From NCBI RefSeq assembly GCF_963082655.1, contig NC_081553.1:128431736-128495735 (forward strand): a stretch of 64,000 nt of DNA, given 5' to 3'. This document shows, one piece after another, positions 1 to 9,754 of this stretch. The notes beneath the pieces are model-generated. The model was not told the DNA's origin and made no database searches. It saw nothing but the letters and a program-made list of their open reading frames with translations. Made by a program: the position numbers and the translations under genes. How positions within the stretch are numbered: position 1 is the first letter of the stretch; each line of letters starts with the position of its first letter. The DNA is from Stomoxys calcitrans (Eukaryota > Arthropoda > Insecta > Diptera > Muscidae).

Positions 1-172
1 CTTGTGACTCTGTAATTGCAATCTTTCTTCTGTCAGTTATCAGCTGCTACTTTTAGTTTGCTTTAGAAAAAAAGTGTAAAAAAGTATATTTGATTAAAGT
101 TTATTCTAAGTTTTATTAAAAATGCATTTACTTTCTTTTAAAAAATTCGCAATTACTTTTTGGGCAACCCAA
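1..172 (-). mobile_element. Mariner-type MITE, copy 1 (cut by window start)
   Basis: Non-coding miniature element whose right end carries the terminal inverted repeat seen in three other copies (TTGGGTTGCCCAAAAAGTAA in the opposite sense), followed by a TA at 173-174, the target expected of Tc1/mariner elements. The left end lies outside the window. The terminal repeat resembles that of cecropia-subfamily mariners such as human Hsmar1, which I recall from knowledge of that family. No transposase is encoded. Confidence 0.85.
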
Positions 173-550
173 TATATAAAAATCAATTTGTGTTTGTTTG
201 TAGGTTTGTTTGTTTGTATGTTTGTGTGTTCCTCATAAACTCAGAAACGGCTGAACCCATTTTCCGATTTTTGAAATTTTCACAGATGGTGCATAATGAT
301 CCCGTGGTGAAAATAGGGTACTACATTTTTTGATATCTGAAGGTGGGCGGACCCTCCCCCTAACCCTTATTTTCAGAAACGCCAGATCTCGGAGATTGGT
401 GGAGCGATTTAAGCGAAATTTTGTGTGCTCTCATATAAAGGGTGATTTTTTTGAGGTTAGGATTTTCATGCATTAGTATTTGACAGATCACGTGGGATTT
501 CAGACATGGTGTCAAAGAGAAAGATGCTCAGTATGCTTTGACATTTCATC

Positions 551-640
551 ATGAATAGACTTACTAACGAGCAACGCTTGCAAATCATTGAATTTTATTA
601 CCAAAATCAGTGTTCGGTTCGAAATGTGTTCATTCACCGT
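551..640 (+). pseudogene. Mariner transposase N-terminus, plus-strand arm
   Basis: About 30 codons beginning MNRLTNEQRLQIIEFYYQNQ, the start of the first helix-turn-helix of a mariner transposase. The reading frame then runs into the reversed catalytic segment and loses homology. An identical segment is encoded in the opposite arm from 921 downward. It cannot make a functional transposase. It might still make a short DNA-binding fragment, but there is no evidence of expression. Confidence 0.85.
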
Positions 641-862
641 AACGTTGCGTCCAACAGCATCTTTGAAAAAATACGGTCCAATGATTCCACCAGCGTACAA
701 ACCACACCAAACAGTGCATTTTTCGGGATGCATGGGCAGTTCTTGAACGGCTTCTGGTTGCTCTTCACTCCAAATGCGGCAATTTTGCTTATTTACGTAG
801 CCATTCAACCAGAAATGAGCCTCATCGCTGAACGGTGAATGAACACATTTCGAACCGAACAC
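620..862 (-). pseudogene. Mariner transposase catalytic-domain fragment
   Basis: On the minus strand this segment encodes FSDEAHFWLNGYVNKQN, then RIWSEEQPEAV, ELPMHPEK and VWCGLYAGGIIGPYFF, ending at NVTVN. This is the block around and after the second catalytic aspartate of the DD(34)D transposase. It is preceded by arm sequence in another frame, so the original coding between the N-terminal helix-turn-helix and SDEAHF is deleted. The last catalytic aspartate is absent. Confidence 0.88.
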
Positions 863-1896
863 TGATTTTGGTAATAAAATTCAATGATTTGCAAGCGTTG
901 CTCGTTAGTAAGTCTATTCATGATGAAATGTCAATGCATACTGAGCATCTTTCTCTTTGACACCATGTCTGAAATCCCACGTGATCTGTCAAATACTAAT
1001 GCATGAAAATCCTAACCTCAAAAAAATCACCCTTTAGTACCCTAAAAATAAAAATTTGGTATCCAAATTTCGGATGGGGTACCTAGGGGGCTGCCCCACC
1101 CTAAAACCTACCAAACATATATTTAGACCAATCACGACAATATGGGACTCAAATGAAACGTATATATAATAAGAAAACGTATCTGACCTCCAATTGTCGG
1201 ACCAAGTGCTAGGGGGACCTCCCCAAGCCCCAAAACACCCCTGAATCGGACACATTTACCAACCATGGCAATATGGGACTCAAATGAAAGGTATTTGCGA
1301 ATAGAATACGAATCTAATATCCAAATGTGGAACCGCGTTTCTGGGGGTCCACCCTTCCCCAAACAGGACTTATTTACTGACCCTGGCAATATGGGGCTTA
1401 AATAAAAGGTATTTGAGTGTAGCATTTGAATCTGATATCCAAATATAGGGTCAAGTGTTTGGGGGGCAGCCTCTCCCCCAAAGTGGACAAATTTACGACC
1501 ATAGCAATATGGGGCTCAAATGAAAGGTCTTTGGGAGTAAAGCATGAATCTGATATCAATATTAGGGAAAAGTGTCTATGGGGCCACCGCACCCCCACAA
1601 AACCACCCAAATAGGACGAATTTGCTGACTTTTGTAACATGAGGCTCAAATAAAAGGGTTTTTAGAGTATAACACGAATCCGATGTATATTTTCAAGGCC
1701 AACTCACTGAGTGGCCGCCCGTTCCCCAAAACACCCCCAAGCCGGTCGTGTTTCCCGACTATGGAATTATGGAGCTCAGATTAAAGGTATGTGGGATTAC
1801 ACCACGGACGTCCCACCACCATAACAACCCCCAAATAGGACGTATTTGCTCACCAAGACAATTTGCGTCTTATAGAGAGTGGGGCCTAACACACAG

Positions 1897-2264
1897 TGAG
1901 TTAAGTTTGGCATTCGACATCCTTCCTAAATTTATGTCGGTTCAGATTTGGATATAGCTGCCATATAGACCGATCTCTCTATTTAAGGTCTTGCACCCAT
2001 AACAGGCGCATGTATTGTCCGATTTTGCCAAAATTTGGGACAGTGAGTTGTATTAGGCCCTTCGATGTTGTATAAGGCCTTCTACAATTTGGCCCAGATC
2101 GGTCCAGATTTGGATATAGCTGCCATATAGACCGATCTCTCGATTTAAGGTTTTGGGGCCATAAAAGGCGCATCTATTGTCCGATGTCGCCGAAATTTGG
2201 GACAGTGAGTTGTGTTAGAACCTTCGACATCCTTCTTGAATTTGGCCCAGATCGGTCCAGATTT
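1897..2264 (-). repeat. Family A internal repeats, minus orientation (about 2.4 units)
   Basis: Reads as the reverse complement of the family A 153-bp unit (GGATATAGCTGCCATATAGA, then CGATTTAAGG, CATAAAAGGCGC, TTTGGGACAGTGAGTTGT). Neither terminus of the element is present. It abuts the end of the family C copy, so this is a truncated or broken insertion. Confidence 0.8.
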
Positions 2265-3165
2265 TTTTTTTGATTCATCCCACTGTGGGTCGTATCAATT
2301 TAGGTTGCGATTTTTCGGACATTGTTATTAAAAACTTTGCATGGAATTATAAGGTTTTGAACTAAAATAAAGCCATTTGCAGTAAACGTCGTCTTTATGA
2401 GTATAATATAAGCGAACTTGTAGTAGAATTTTGCTATGAATTAGACTCAAAAAATCACATCCAATATCAATGTAAGCCATATTTCAAAATTGTGATAGAC
2501 CTGCTCTATTAAGCACATGTTAGAAACTGCATGGTATTTACATAGTTTTTTCATCGCGCCCATATATTTGTACGAGTATGTATGAATATTGGCTAAAAAG
2601 TTGTTTAAAATAAATTTTTTTCTTCGTTCATTATTATTCAGTGAGTTTCTGGTATATTTTGTTAGAATTCAGCAAACTGCCGCCAGAAGAATTTTGTTGT
2701 AAGATCTTTGTTATTGTTGCAATTTGTTGCTAATTTAGTTTTTTTTTTTTTATTTCATTCCCATGCGCATATTTATTGGTATTTTCAGTTGTTTTTTTAG
2801 AAACACACCTGTATTCATGGAGAGATGAGGCGATATATAAAGCGGCGGGTGGCAATGCACACAAAATACCCTTAAATTCGACAACATTAGTCGGTAGGCG
2901 AGGAGTCTCCATGCTATCTCACATTGAAATTTTCGTGAGAAAATTTGCACTTTATATTTGTAGCCGTATTCGTGGGTTCGGTTCCCACCAGAATCTTGAG
3001 TCTTACGCTACACAAATATTAGTATACTCTTTGGCCCGGTGTGCTTCGCTACACCCTTAAGTTGCCATTTAAAATTGTGAGTTTCATCAAATGTTATGAA
3101 GGTTGTGCCAAGAGCCATGGGTCTTTGACAGATCGACATTAATTTATTTAGAAGTATGATACATA
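2265..3165. other. Unassigned AT-rich DNA
   Basis: No coding similarity recognised and only short chance ORFs. A tRNA-like B-box/T-arm motif (GTGGGTTCGGTTCCCAC, around 2970-2988) stands alone without a recognisable tRNA body. It may be a SINE remnant. Confidence 0.6.
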
Positions 3166-3600
3166 CCTACTAGCAAGGTCCCTCAATTTGAGTCCCGTAT
3201 TGTCTCGATTGGCTTTAATATTCTTTAGAGTGGTTTTGTGGTGGCCACAAATAGTTGCTTACAATTTCTTATATCACATTCGCATATTATGTGCTCCAAA
3301 GTCCTATTATTTAAGACCTTCGTTTTCCCAATCGTTCTGCATTAGCATTTGGGGGATATTTCGAGGACCTCAGACACTTGTTCGATAATATTCGTACTCT
3401 ACTTTCAAACAACTTTCAAATCTAATATTGTCCCGGTTAGCCTAGATATCAGTTTTGGATTTTTTTCCGAGTCGAATGGCTCCCCAGACACTTGGTGTCT
3501 AAAATTTTAATCGATTCGTACTCCACTCCCAATGATCTTCTATATGGGTACCATAATGTCTCGATCGGCCAACATGCTCTTTTGAGGATTATTTATTGGC
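3165..3600 (-). repeat. Diverged family C-like repeat units
   Basis: Several blocks match the minus-strand family C pattern: 'TTTGAGTCCCGTATTGTC', 'GACACTTGTTCGATAATATT', 'CGTACTCTACTTTC', repeated at roughly 110-150 bp. Much more diverged than the copy at 19305-21371, so probably older. Termini are not visible. 3600-3868 holds nothing I recognise. Confidence 0.5.
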
Positions 3601-3868
3601 CCATGCTTATTCCTGAATTTGAACTTGAATACCTTCCAATTGATTCAACATTATGCCATTCATACTAACTTTTCTTCTCTTTTGAGAGACTTTTAGCGGA
3701 GGGGGATTATTAAGGAAGGCAGGATTTTTGGGCATTTGTGCACAGTGCCCTGAGTTCATAGTAAAATTGGCCAAAAATAGAAGGAGTTAACCTAAGTGGA
3801 TGTTACATGGCACAGATGTTATTTATTATTATAGAAGAATGAGGGCCAAAAATGGAGCCCCACGTTTA

Positions 3869-4225
3869 GGAAAAGGTCCCATATAGACCGACCTTCCGAT
3901 TTAAGGTGTGAACCCATAAAAGCTGCATTTGTTACCCCATTTATCGGAAATTTTTAAAAATGCTGTTGTAAGCCTTTCGTCATCCGGTCGATCGGACTAT
4001 ATATATAGATATAACTGTCACATAAACCGAACTGCCGATATAGGGTCTAAAGCCCATAAAAGACGCATTTATTATCCGATTTCAGTGGAATTTGAAACAG
4101 CGAGTTGTATTAAGACTCCCAATATACGACCCAAATATGGTCCAAATCTTAATTTATTTAGATCCTACATTGACCGATCTACTAATTTAGGATGTTAAGT
4201 CCATAAAATCCGTATTTATTTAAAA
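3869..4225 (-). repeat. Family A internal repeats, minus orientation
   Basis: Two diverged 153-bp units read on the minus strand (CATATAGACCGAC, CCATAAAAGCTGCATTTG and so on). They meet a plus-strand array of the same family at about 4230-4310, giving an inverted arrangement. Confidence 0.72.
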
Positions 4226-4299
4226 AAATGAATTGTTTTAAGATTCCCGACGTCCAACCCAATTATATTCTAGGTCTGGATGTAGATGCCATCTCCATG

Positions 4300-5416
4300 G
4301 ATTCTTTTATTTATGGTGGCTTTTATGGGCCTAAGACCCTAAATCGGAGGACCGGTCTATATGGCAGCTATATCCAAATCTGCACCAATCTGGGCCAAAT
4401 TGACGAAAGAAGTCGTAGGGCCTAACACAACTCACTGGCCCAAATTTCAGCGAAATCGGATAATAAATGTGACTTTAAGGGGCCTTAGACCCTTAATCGG
4501 AGGATCGGTCTATATGGCAGCTATATCCAAATCTAAACCGATCTGCGCCAAATTGACGGAGGATGTCGAAGGGTCTAACACAACTCACTGTCCCGAAATA
4601 TAGCAAAATCGGATAATAAATGTGGCTTTTATGGGTCTAAGACCCTAAATCGGAGGACCAGTCTATAGGGCAGCTATATCCAAATCTGAACCGATCTGAG
4701 CTATATTGACGGAGAATGTCGAAGGACCTAACACAACTCAATGTCCCAAATTTCAGCGAAATCGGATAATAAATGTGGCTTTTATGGGCCTAAGACCCTA
4801 AATCGGAGGACCAGTCTATATGGCAGCTATATCCAAATCTGCACCGATCTGGGCCAAATTAACGAAAGAAGTCGTAGGGCCTAACAAAACTCACTGTCCC
4901 GAATTTCAGCAAAATCGGATAATAAATGTGACTTTTATGGGTCTAAGACCCTAAATCGGAGGATCGGTCTATAGGCCAGCTATATCCAAATCTGAACCGA
5001 TCTGAGCCATATTGATAGAAGATGTCGAAGGGCCAAAGACAACTCACTGTCCCGAATTTCAGCAAAATCGGATAATAAATGTGGCTTTTATGGGCCGAAG
5101 ACCCTAAATCGGAGGATCGGTCTATATGGGGGCTATATGAAGATATAGCCCGATATAGCCCATCTTCGAACTTAACCTGCTTATGGACCAAAAAAGAATC
5201 TGTGCAAAGTTTCAGCTAAATATCTCTATTTTTGAAGACTGTAGCGTGATTTCAACAGACAGACGGACAGACGGACGGACATGTCTAGATCGTCTTAGAT
5301 TTTTATGCTGATCAAGAATATGTATACTTTATGGGGTCGGAAATGGATATTTCGATGTGTTGCAAACGGAATGACAAAATGAATATACCCCCATCCGTCG
5401 GTGGTGGGTATAAAAA
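4300..5416 (+). mobile_element. Family A DINE-1-like element, 5' truncated, 3' end intact
   Basis: Tandem units start at 4508, 4661, 4814, 4967 and 5120 (the GTCTAT landmark), an exact 153-bp period. They are followed by the 3' block: GTAGCGTGATTTCAACAGAC, a GACG-rich microsatellite (5260-5280), GATCAAGAATATG, TTTCGATGTGTTGCAAACGG and the terminal GGTGGTGGGTATA. The order (central ~150-bp repeats, GTCY microsatellite, sub-terminal inverted repeat) is that known for DINE-1/Helentron-associated elements. No protein is encoded. Confidence 0.85.
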
Positions 5417-5451
5417 TGTATTCTACTTTATATAGTTGCCTGTTACTTGTT

Positions 5452-5627
5452 ATACCCACCACCGAAGGATGGGGGTATATTCATTTTATCATTCCGTTTG
5501 CAACACATCGAAATATCTATTTCCGACCCTATAAAGTATATGTAATATTGATCAGCGTAAAAATCTTAGATGATCTAGACATGTCCGTCCGTCTGTTCTT
5601 CTGTCTGTTGAAATCACGCTACAGTCT
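5452..5627 (-). mobile_element. Family A 3'-end fragment, inverted
   Basis: Reverse complement of the family A 3' block (TATACCCACCACCGAAGG ... GTCTGTTGAAATCACGCTACAGTC). It lies tail-to-tail with the element ending at 5416, giving two inverted ~175-bp arms with a ~35-bp spacer. The central repeats are missing because the next element begins at 5628. Confidence 0.85.
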
Positions 5628-6960
5628 TTAACAAGTTATAAGGCGTTAAGTTCGGCTGGGCCGAACTTTGGATACCCACCACCTCGGGTATATATGTTAA
5701 CCACATTTCATCAAAATTCGGTGAAAATTTCATACCTTATACTCATATACCTCATACCGATCTGAACTATATACGACACGGATGTCGAAAAGCCGAACAT
5801 AAGTCACTGTGCCAAATTTCGTGAAATTGGATTAGAAATGCGCCTTTTATGGGGCCAAGACTTTAAATCGAGATATCGGTCTAAAAGGCAGCTATATCCA
5901 AATCTGGACCGATTTGGGCCAAGTTGCCTAAACATGTCGAAGAGCCTAACACAAAGCACGGTCCCAAATTTCGGCGAAATCGGACAATAAATGCCTCTTT
6001 TATGGGCCCTAAACCTTATATCGTGAGATCGGTCTATACGGCAGCTATATTGCAATCTGGACCGATCTCTTCGAAGGACGTCGTAGAGCCTAACCAAACT
6101 CACTGTCTCAAATTTCAGCGACATTGGACAATAAATGCGTCTTTTATGGCCCCAAAACCTAAAACCTAGATATCGGTCTATATGGAAGCTATATCCAAAT
6201 CTTTACCGATCTGTGCGATATTGCAGAAGTATGTCAAGGGGCTTAAATTAACTCACTGTTCCAAATTTCGGCGACATCGGACAATGAATGAGCATTTTAT
6301 GGGCCCAAAACCATAAATCAAGAAATCGGTCTATATGGCAGCTATATCCAAATCTGAACCGATCTGGAACAAATTGAAGAAATATGTCAAAGGGCCTAAC
6401 ACAACTCACTGTCCCAAATTTCAGCAAAATCGGATAATGAATGTCGCTATTATGGGCCTTACACCATAAATCGGAGAATCGATCTATATGGCAGTTATAT
6501 CCAAATCTGGACCGATCTGAGCCAAATTATCGAAGGATGTCGATGGGCCTTACACAATTCACTGTCCCGAATTTCATCAAAATCGGATAATAAATATGGC
6601 TTTTGTGGGCCTAAGACCCTAAACCGGAGGATCGGTCTATATGGCAGCTATATTCAGTTCTGAACCGATCTGGGCCAATTTAACGAGGGAAGTCAACAGA
6701 CAGAAGAACCCAACTCACTGTCCTAAATTTCAGCGAAATCGGATAATAAATGTGGCTTTTATGAGATTAAGACCCTAAATCGGCGGATCGGTCTATATGG
6801 CAGCTATATTCAAATCTGGACCGATCTAAGCCAAATTGACGAAGGATGTCGAAGGGCCTAACACAACTCACTGCCCCAAATTTCAACAAAATGGGATAAT
6901 AAATGTGGCTTTTATGGGCCTAAGACCTTTAATCGGAGGAGATGTAGCTACTGTACTTAT
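5628..6960 (+). mobile_element. Family A DINE-1-like element, 5' end intact
   Basis: Begins AACAAGTTATAAGGCG, then TTCGGCTGGGCCGAA and TACCCACCACCTCGGG, the 5' signature of family A. It then carries about seven or eight degenerate 153-bp units. The 3' microsatellite and terminal block are absent. At ~6955 the sequence switches to an inverted family A 5' end. Confidence 0.83.
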
Positions 6961-7078
6961 TAATATGTGGTCCAAATCGGAACATATTTTGATATATCTG
7001 CTATGGGACATAAGGTACCGAGGTGGTATCCAAAGTTCCGCCCGGCCGAACTTATCGCCTGTTTATTTGTTATTTGTG
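6960..7078 (-). mobile_element. Family A 5'-end fragment, inverted
   Basis: Minus-strand copy of the family A 5' end: reading backward, AAGTTCGGCCGGGCGGAACT and TGGATACCACCTCGG. With the start at 5628 it forms an element bounded by inverted 5' ends. Confidence 0.78.
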
Positions 7079-7111
7079 AAATATTACTGTAAAGAAGCTA
7101 CCTGATCCATC

Positions 7112-7328
7112 CATTGATCGTCATGCCACTTTAAGTCGATCTAGCCATGTCCGTTCGTCCCTCTGTTTGTCGAAAACACGCTAACTTTCAAAGGAGTAAA
7201 GCTAGCCGCTTGCACAAATACATTTTATTAGTGTAGGTCGGTTGGGATATAAATGGGCCAAATCGGTGATTCAAGTCGGTTTATAATCTGGTAAAGCTTT
7301 CATATGAACCGATCTTGGATCTTGATCT
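7112..7328 (-). mobile_element. Family B fragment
   Basis: Minus-strand family B 3' block and part of a central unit: GATCGTCATG, TCGATCTAGCCATGTCCG, AACTTTCAAAGGAGTAAAGC, GTGTAGGTCGGTTGGGA. The terminal TACCCTCCACC end is lost and the microsatellite is short. Confidence 0.75.
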
Positions 7329-7346
7329 CTTGTTTATTATTTATTA

Positions 7347-7533
7347 TTGGGTTGCCCAAAAAGTAATTGCGGAGTTTTTAAAAGAAAGTAAATGCATTTT
7401 TAATAAAACTTAGAATGAAGTAACAGCTGATAACTGACAGAAGAAAGAATGCAATGACAGAGTCACAAGCTGTGAAAAAATTTGTCAACGCCGACTATGT
7501 GAAAAATCCGCAATTACTTTTTGGGCAACCCAA
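7347..7533 (+). mobile_element. Mariner-type MITE, copy 2 (187 bp, internally deleted)
   Basis: Starts TTGGGTTGCCCAAAAAGTAA and ends with its inverse, flanked by TA at 7345-7346 and 7534-7535. Compared with the ~235-bp copies it lacks about 50 bp near its middle (after GAATGAAG). Non-coding. Confidence 0.92.
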
Positions 7534-7535
7534 TA

Positions 7536-8338
7536 TATTGTTATTTGATTTGATTGATTTTTTATATTATTTTGTTTTTTTTATTTTAGTTTATTTCGTA
7601 TAGTACTCACTGCGATTGGCCTAAGCAATGCGAATTTTTCCAAATCGTTGAATGAAAACATTTTTACAACTTCTAATGCAGGTTGCTGCAATTAATCTAT
7701 GCTAAATTGTTGTAAATTTGAAAACGTGTTGTGGCTTAACGATTATTGCTTTTGTTTAACGAATTAATTTTTCGTTTTATTTGTGCCTTTAGAATATTTT
7801 TGCCATTTCAGTTTCTCTGAATTTCTTATTTAATTGAGTTTTTATTTTGTAATGAATTCATTGATGTTTTGTTGTTGCTCAAAATTAGTATGCAGCAAAT
7901 TTGTAATCTAATTGTTTAAAGCGAATTGGATTGTGAGTTTCGAACATAAAACAGCGCAATTTCTTATTGAATTTTGTACAACAAATTGAAATATTTGAGG
8001 TTTTAGTCATAAATTCATTATGACTACGAATTGTTTCCTGGAACAAAGAAACAGGTTGTGATCTAAGGTCAAATTTTTCGTTTCATATTTGAAGTTGAAG
8101 TGGTGTGAAGTTTTCCTATTTATTTTTCTATATCAATCTTTTAAAGAAATCGACCATAGACTTTGTACATTTCATTTATATCAGTTAGATATCTTGTTCT
8201 AAGAACCTATACACTGTTTGTTTATATTCTTAATCGGCATCACATTCTATCTCGATCTGGCTATGTCCATTTATCTGATTGTAAATTCCACTCGAAAATT
8301 TGTTTTATTTGTATGCTACAATAGATAGGCAACTGATG
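7536..8338. other. Unassigned AT-rich DNA
   Basis: Very AT-rich, no repeat family or coding signal recognised. It could be older unique sequence. Confidence 0.6.
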
Positions 8339-9146
8339 TGGAGGGGGCGATCCTCGTCAATCAAGGGGAGCAAGCTCTTTCCGGTCTATCCGACGCCAAA
8401 GATCTCGCCAAGTGCAATAATCATTGTGCTGGATTCTTATGTAAATGGCCATAGGGCCATTTACCTATAGCACTATGCCCGATTAAAACCCCTTGTAAAA
8501 GCGCACACTGAAAACTTATCAAAATCCAGCAGCTTTTTGTGCTTTTTTGGTTATATTAGAACAGAGGGTAGCGCACCCTCACAACTTATTAAAATCCAGC
8601 AGAATCTTCTTGCTTCTTCAGTCGACATTAGTCCAGACTGTCCTTTTTGTTCGGCATACCGTACACTCGTCCGACAGTCTGTGCGTTATACCGATATTGA
8701 GTGCTTCGGAGTAGACTCGCATCTAGTCTCTGACACCATGTTGGATCCATTAGTGAAGACTGAGGTCTTGGCCTTCTCAAACACACCAAGCAAATCCGGA
8801 AGGTTCTAGTCTAAATAGGCATAGGTGTCAAGTGATGTGAGACCTTCCTTGGTCTATGGTATTCAGAATAGAAGTGTGGACCCAGCCGACCTCTTCAAAA
8901 TGCCGAGCCTACCTTCAAGAGTGAGCGCAAACTTGGCGGCAAAATGCAAATGCATATTTTGCCCATGTACATTCCACTAAGAAACAGGGGTAAACTTCTC
9001 ACCTCCTTTTTATAGGCGAGTCGGAACGGCGTGCCGCAGTGCGACACCTCTTGGAAGAGAAGTTTTACCTGGCATAGTTCCTCATAAATGGTGCCAGCTT
9101 TAGGAGAGGAAAACCATCGCTGAAAAATTTTCTGATGGTATCGCCA

Positions 9147-9157
9147 GGATTCGAACC
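9147..9157 (-). promoter_or_regulatory. SINE pol III B box
   Basis: GGTTCGAATCC on the minus strand is an exact B box, about 33 nt downstream of the A box, the spacing of a tRNA gene. Confidence 0.85.
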
Positions 9158-9189
9158 CAGGCGTTCAGCGTCACAGGCGGACATTCTAA

Positions 9190-9200
9190 CCTCTGCGCTA
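9190..9200 (-). promoter_or_regulatory. SINE pol III A box
   Basis: TAGCGCAGAGG on the minus strand matches the tRNA A-box consensus and sits 11 nt inside the element's 5' end. Confidence 0.8.
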
Positions 9201-9754
9201 CGGTGGTCTCCGCAACCTTGGCGGCGCAGTTCGAAATATAGACCTCAATATGTTGTATATCCAGCATATTTCAAATCCCGACTGTGGCGAATAACGCAAC
9301 GCTCCCATGATACTAAAGCAGGCCGGTTGAAAGCCTTCCAACATACCAGGGCTCCATTCGTCATCACTGCTTTCACAATGGCAGTGTACATCCCGTAAAC
9401 CATCTTCAGGTTAACTCCCCACTTCCTGCCAAATATCCTCCTGCATGAGTCATAGGCGCACAGTTCCCTCGTATTCTTTCATTCCTTTTCCAGTTCCAAG
9501 ACTAGTTTTGACGACGAACCACCTCTAGGACGGCCATCAACATCAACTCATGATTAACATGTCAATAAAGTCAAGGAATTGGTGCTCGAGAATCGACAAT
9601 TAACAGTCACTGGCCTTAGTGGTATCATTGATTTCAATGATCGCAGGGATCAGTGAAATACGTTTTAAGAGATAATTTGGGCCTAAGAAAAATAACATCA
9701 TGATTGGTTCGAAAAACACTAAATTTTCTTGAAAAACAGTATGGCGTTGATGTC

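Larger units (their letters stand above)
438..1034. mobile_element. Fold-back mariner relic with 202-bp inverted arms
   Basis: A 597-bp element flanked by TA (436-437 and 1035-1036). Arms 438-639 and 833-1034 are inverted copies of each other with about one mismatch. Each arm holds the terminal repeat AAGGGTGATTTTTTTGAGG, the 5' untranslated region and the first ~30 codons of a mariner transposase (start codons at 551 on + and 921 on -; MNRLTNEQRLQ...). The 193-bp centre (640-832) is a piece of the catalytic domain read on the minus strand. The family normally has one N-terminus and a ~345-residue protein, so this is a rearranged, non-coding derivative. Confidence 0.9.
174..1890 (+). mobile_element. 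Family C Helitron-like repeat, copy 1 (interrupted)
   Basis: Starts with a TTTG-rich stretch, then a conserved 5' module (CTGAACCCATTTTCC..., CCCTCCCCCTAACCC) and degenerate tandem units built around 'ATATGGGGCTCAAATGAAAGG' type motifs and C-rich blocks. The same order is seen reversed at 19305-21371 and forward at 32963-34806. It is split at 438-1034 by a mariner relic, and the two halves line up with the uninterrupted copy. Assignment to Helitrons rests on the 3' end seen in other copies (CAGCTAGT or CAGCGAGT) and is tentative. Confidence 0.7.
8941..9211 (-). mobile_element. tRNA-derived SINE, copy 1 (271 bp, with target duplication)
   Basis: Its 5' end is at 9211 (GGAGACCACCGTAGCGC). It has a pol III A box (TAGCGCAGAGG) and a perfect B box (GGTTCGAATCC), a shared body (CTCTTCCAAGAGGTGTCGCA, CTGCGGCACGCCGTTCCG) and a 3' end in TGCATTTGCATTTT. 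It is flanked by a 14-bp duplication with one mismatch (8927-8940 and 9212-9225). Mobilised in trans by a non-LTR element, as is usual for SINEs. Confidence 0.93.
8339..9480 (-). mobile_element. LOA/I-like non-LTR fragment, split by a SINE
   Basis: On the minus strand, 9480-9226 encodes the RT C-terminal region (WGVNLKMVYGMYTAIVKAVM, GALVCW). After the SINE at 8941-9211 the homology resumes with a degraded RNase H start (TNGS for the usual TDGS) and YSEALNI, then RLSDECTV. Farther down, GHSAIG matches the linker before the C-terminal zinc knuckle. Many stops and frame changes are present. The family normally has endonuclease, RT and RNase H in one ORF2; only the last third remains. Confidence 0.72.

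Noticed and set aside
2970..2988. Possible tRNA T-arm
   Set aside because: No acceptor, D or anticodon stem fits around it. Too little to call an RNA gene.
9135..9211. tRNA gene on the minus strand
   Set aside because: A and B boxes are present, but the same head recurs at 10.1, 28.5 and 41.0 kb fused to a common body, and one copy has a 14-bp target duplication. It is a SINE head.
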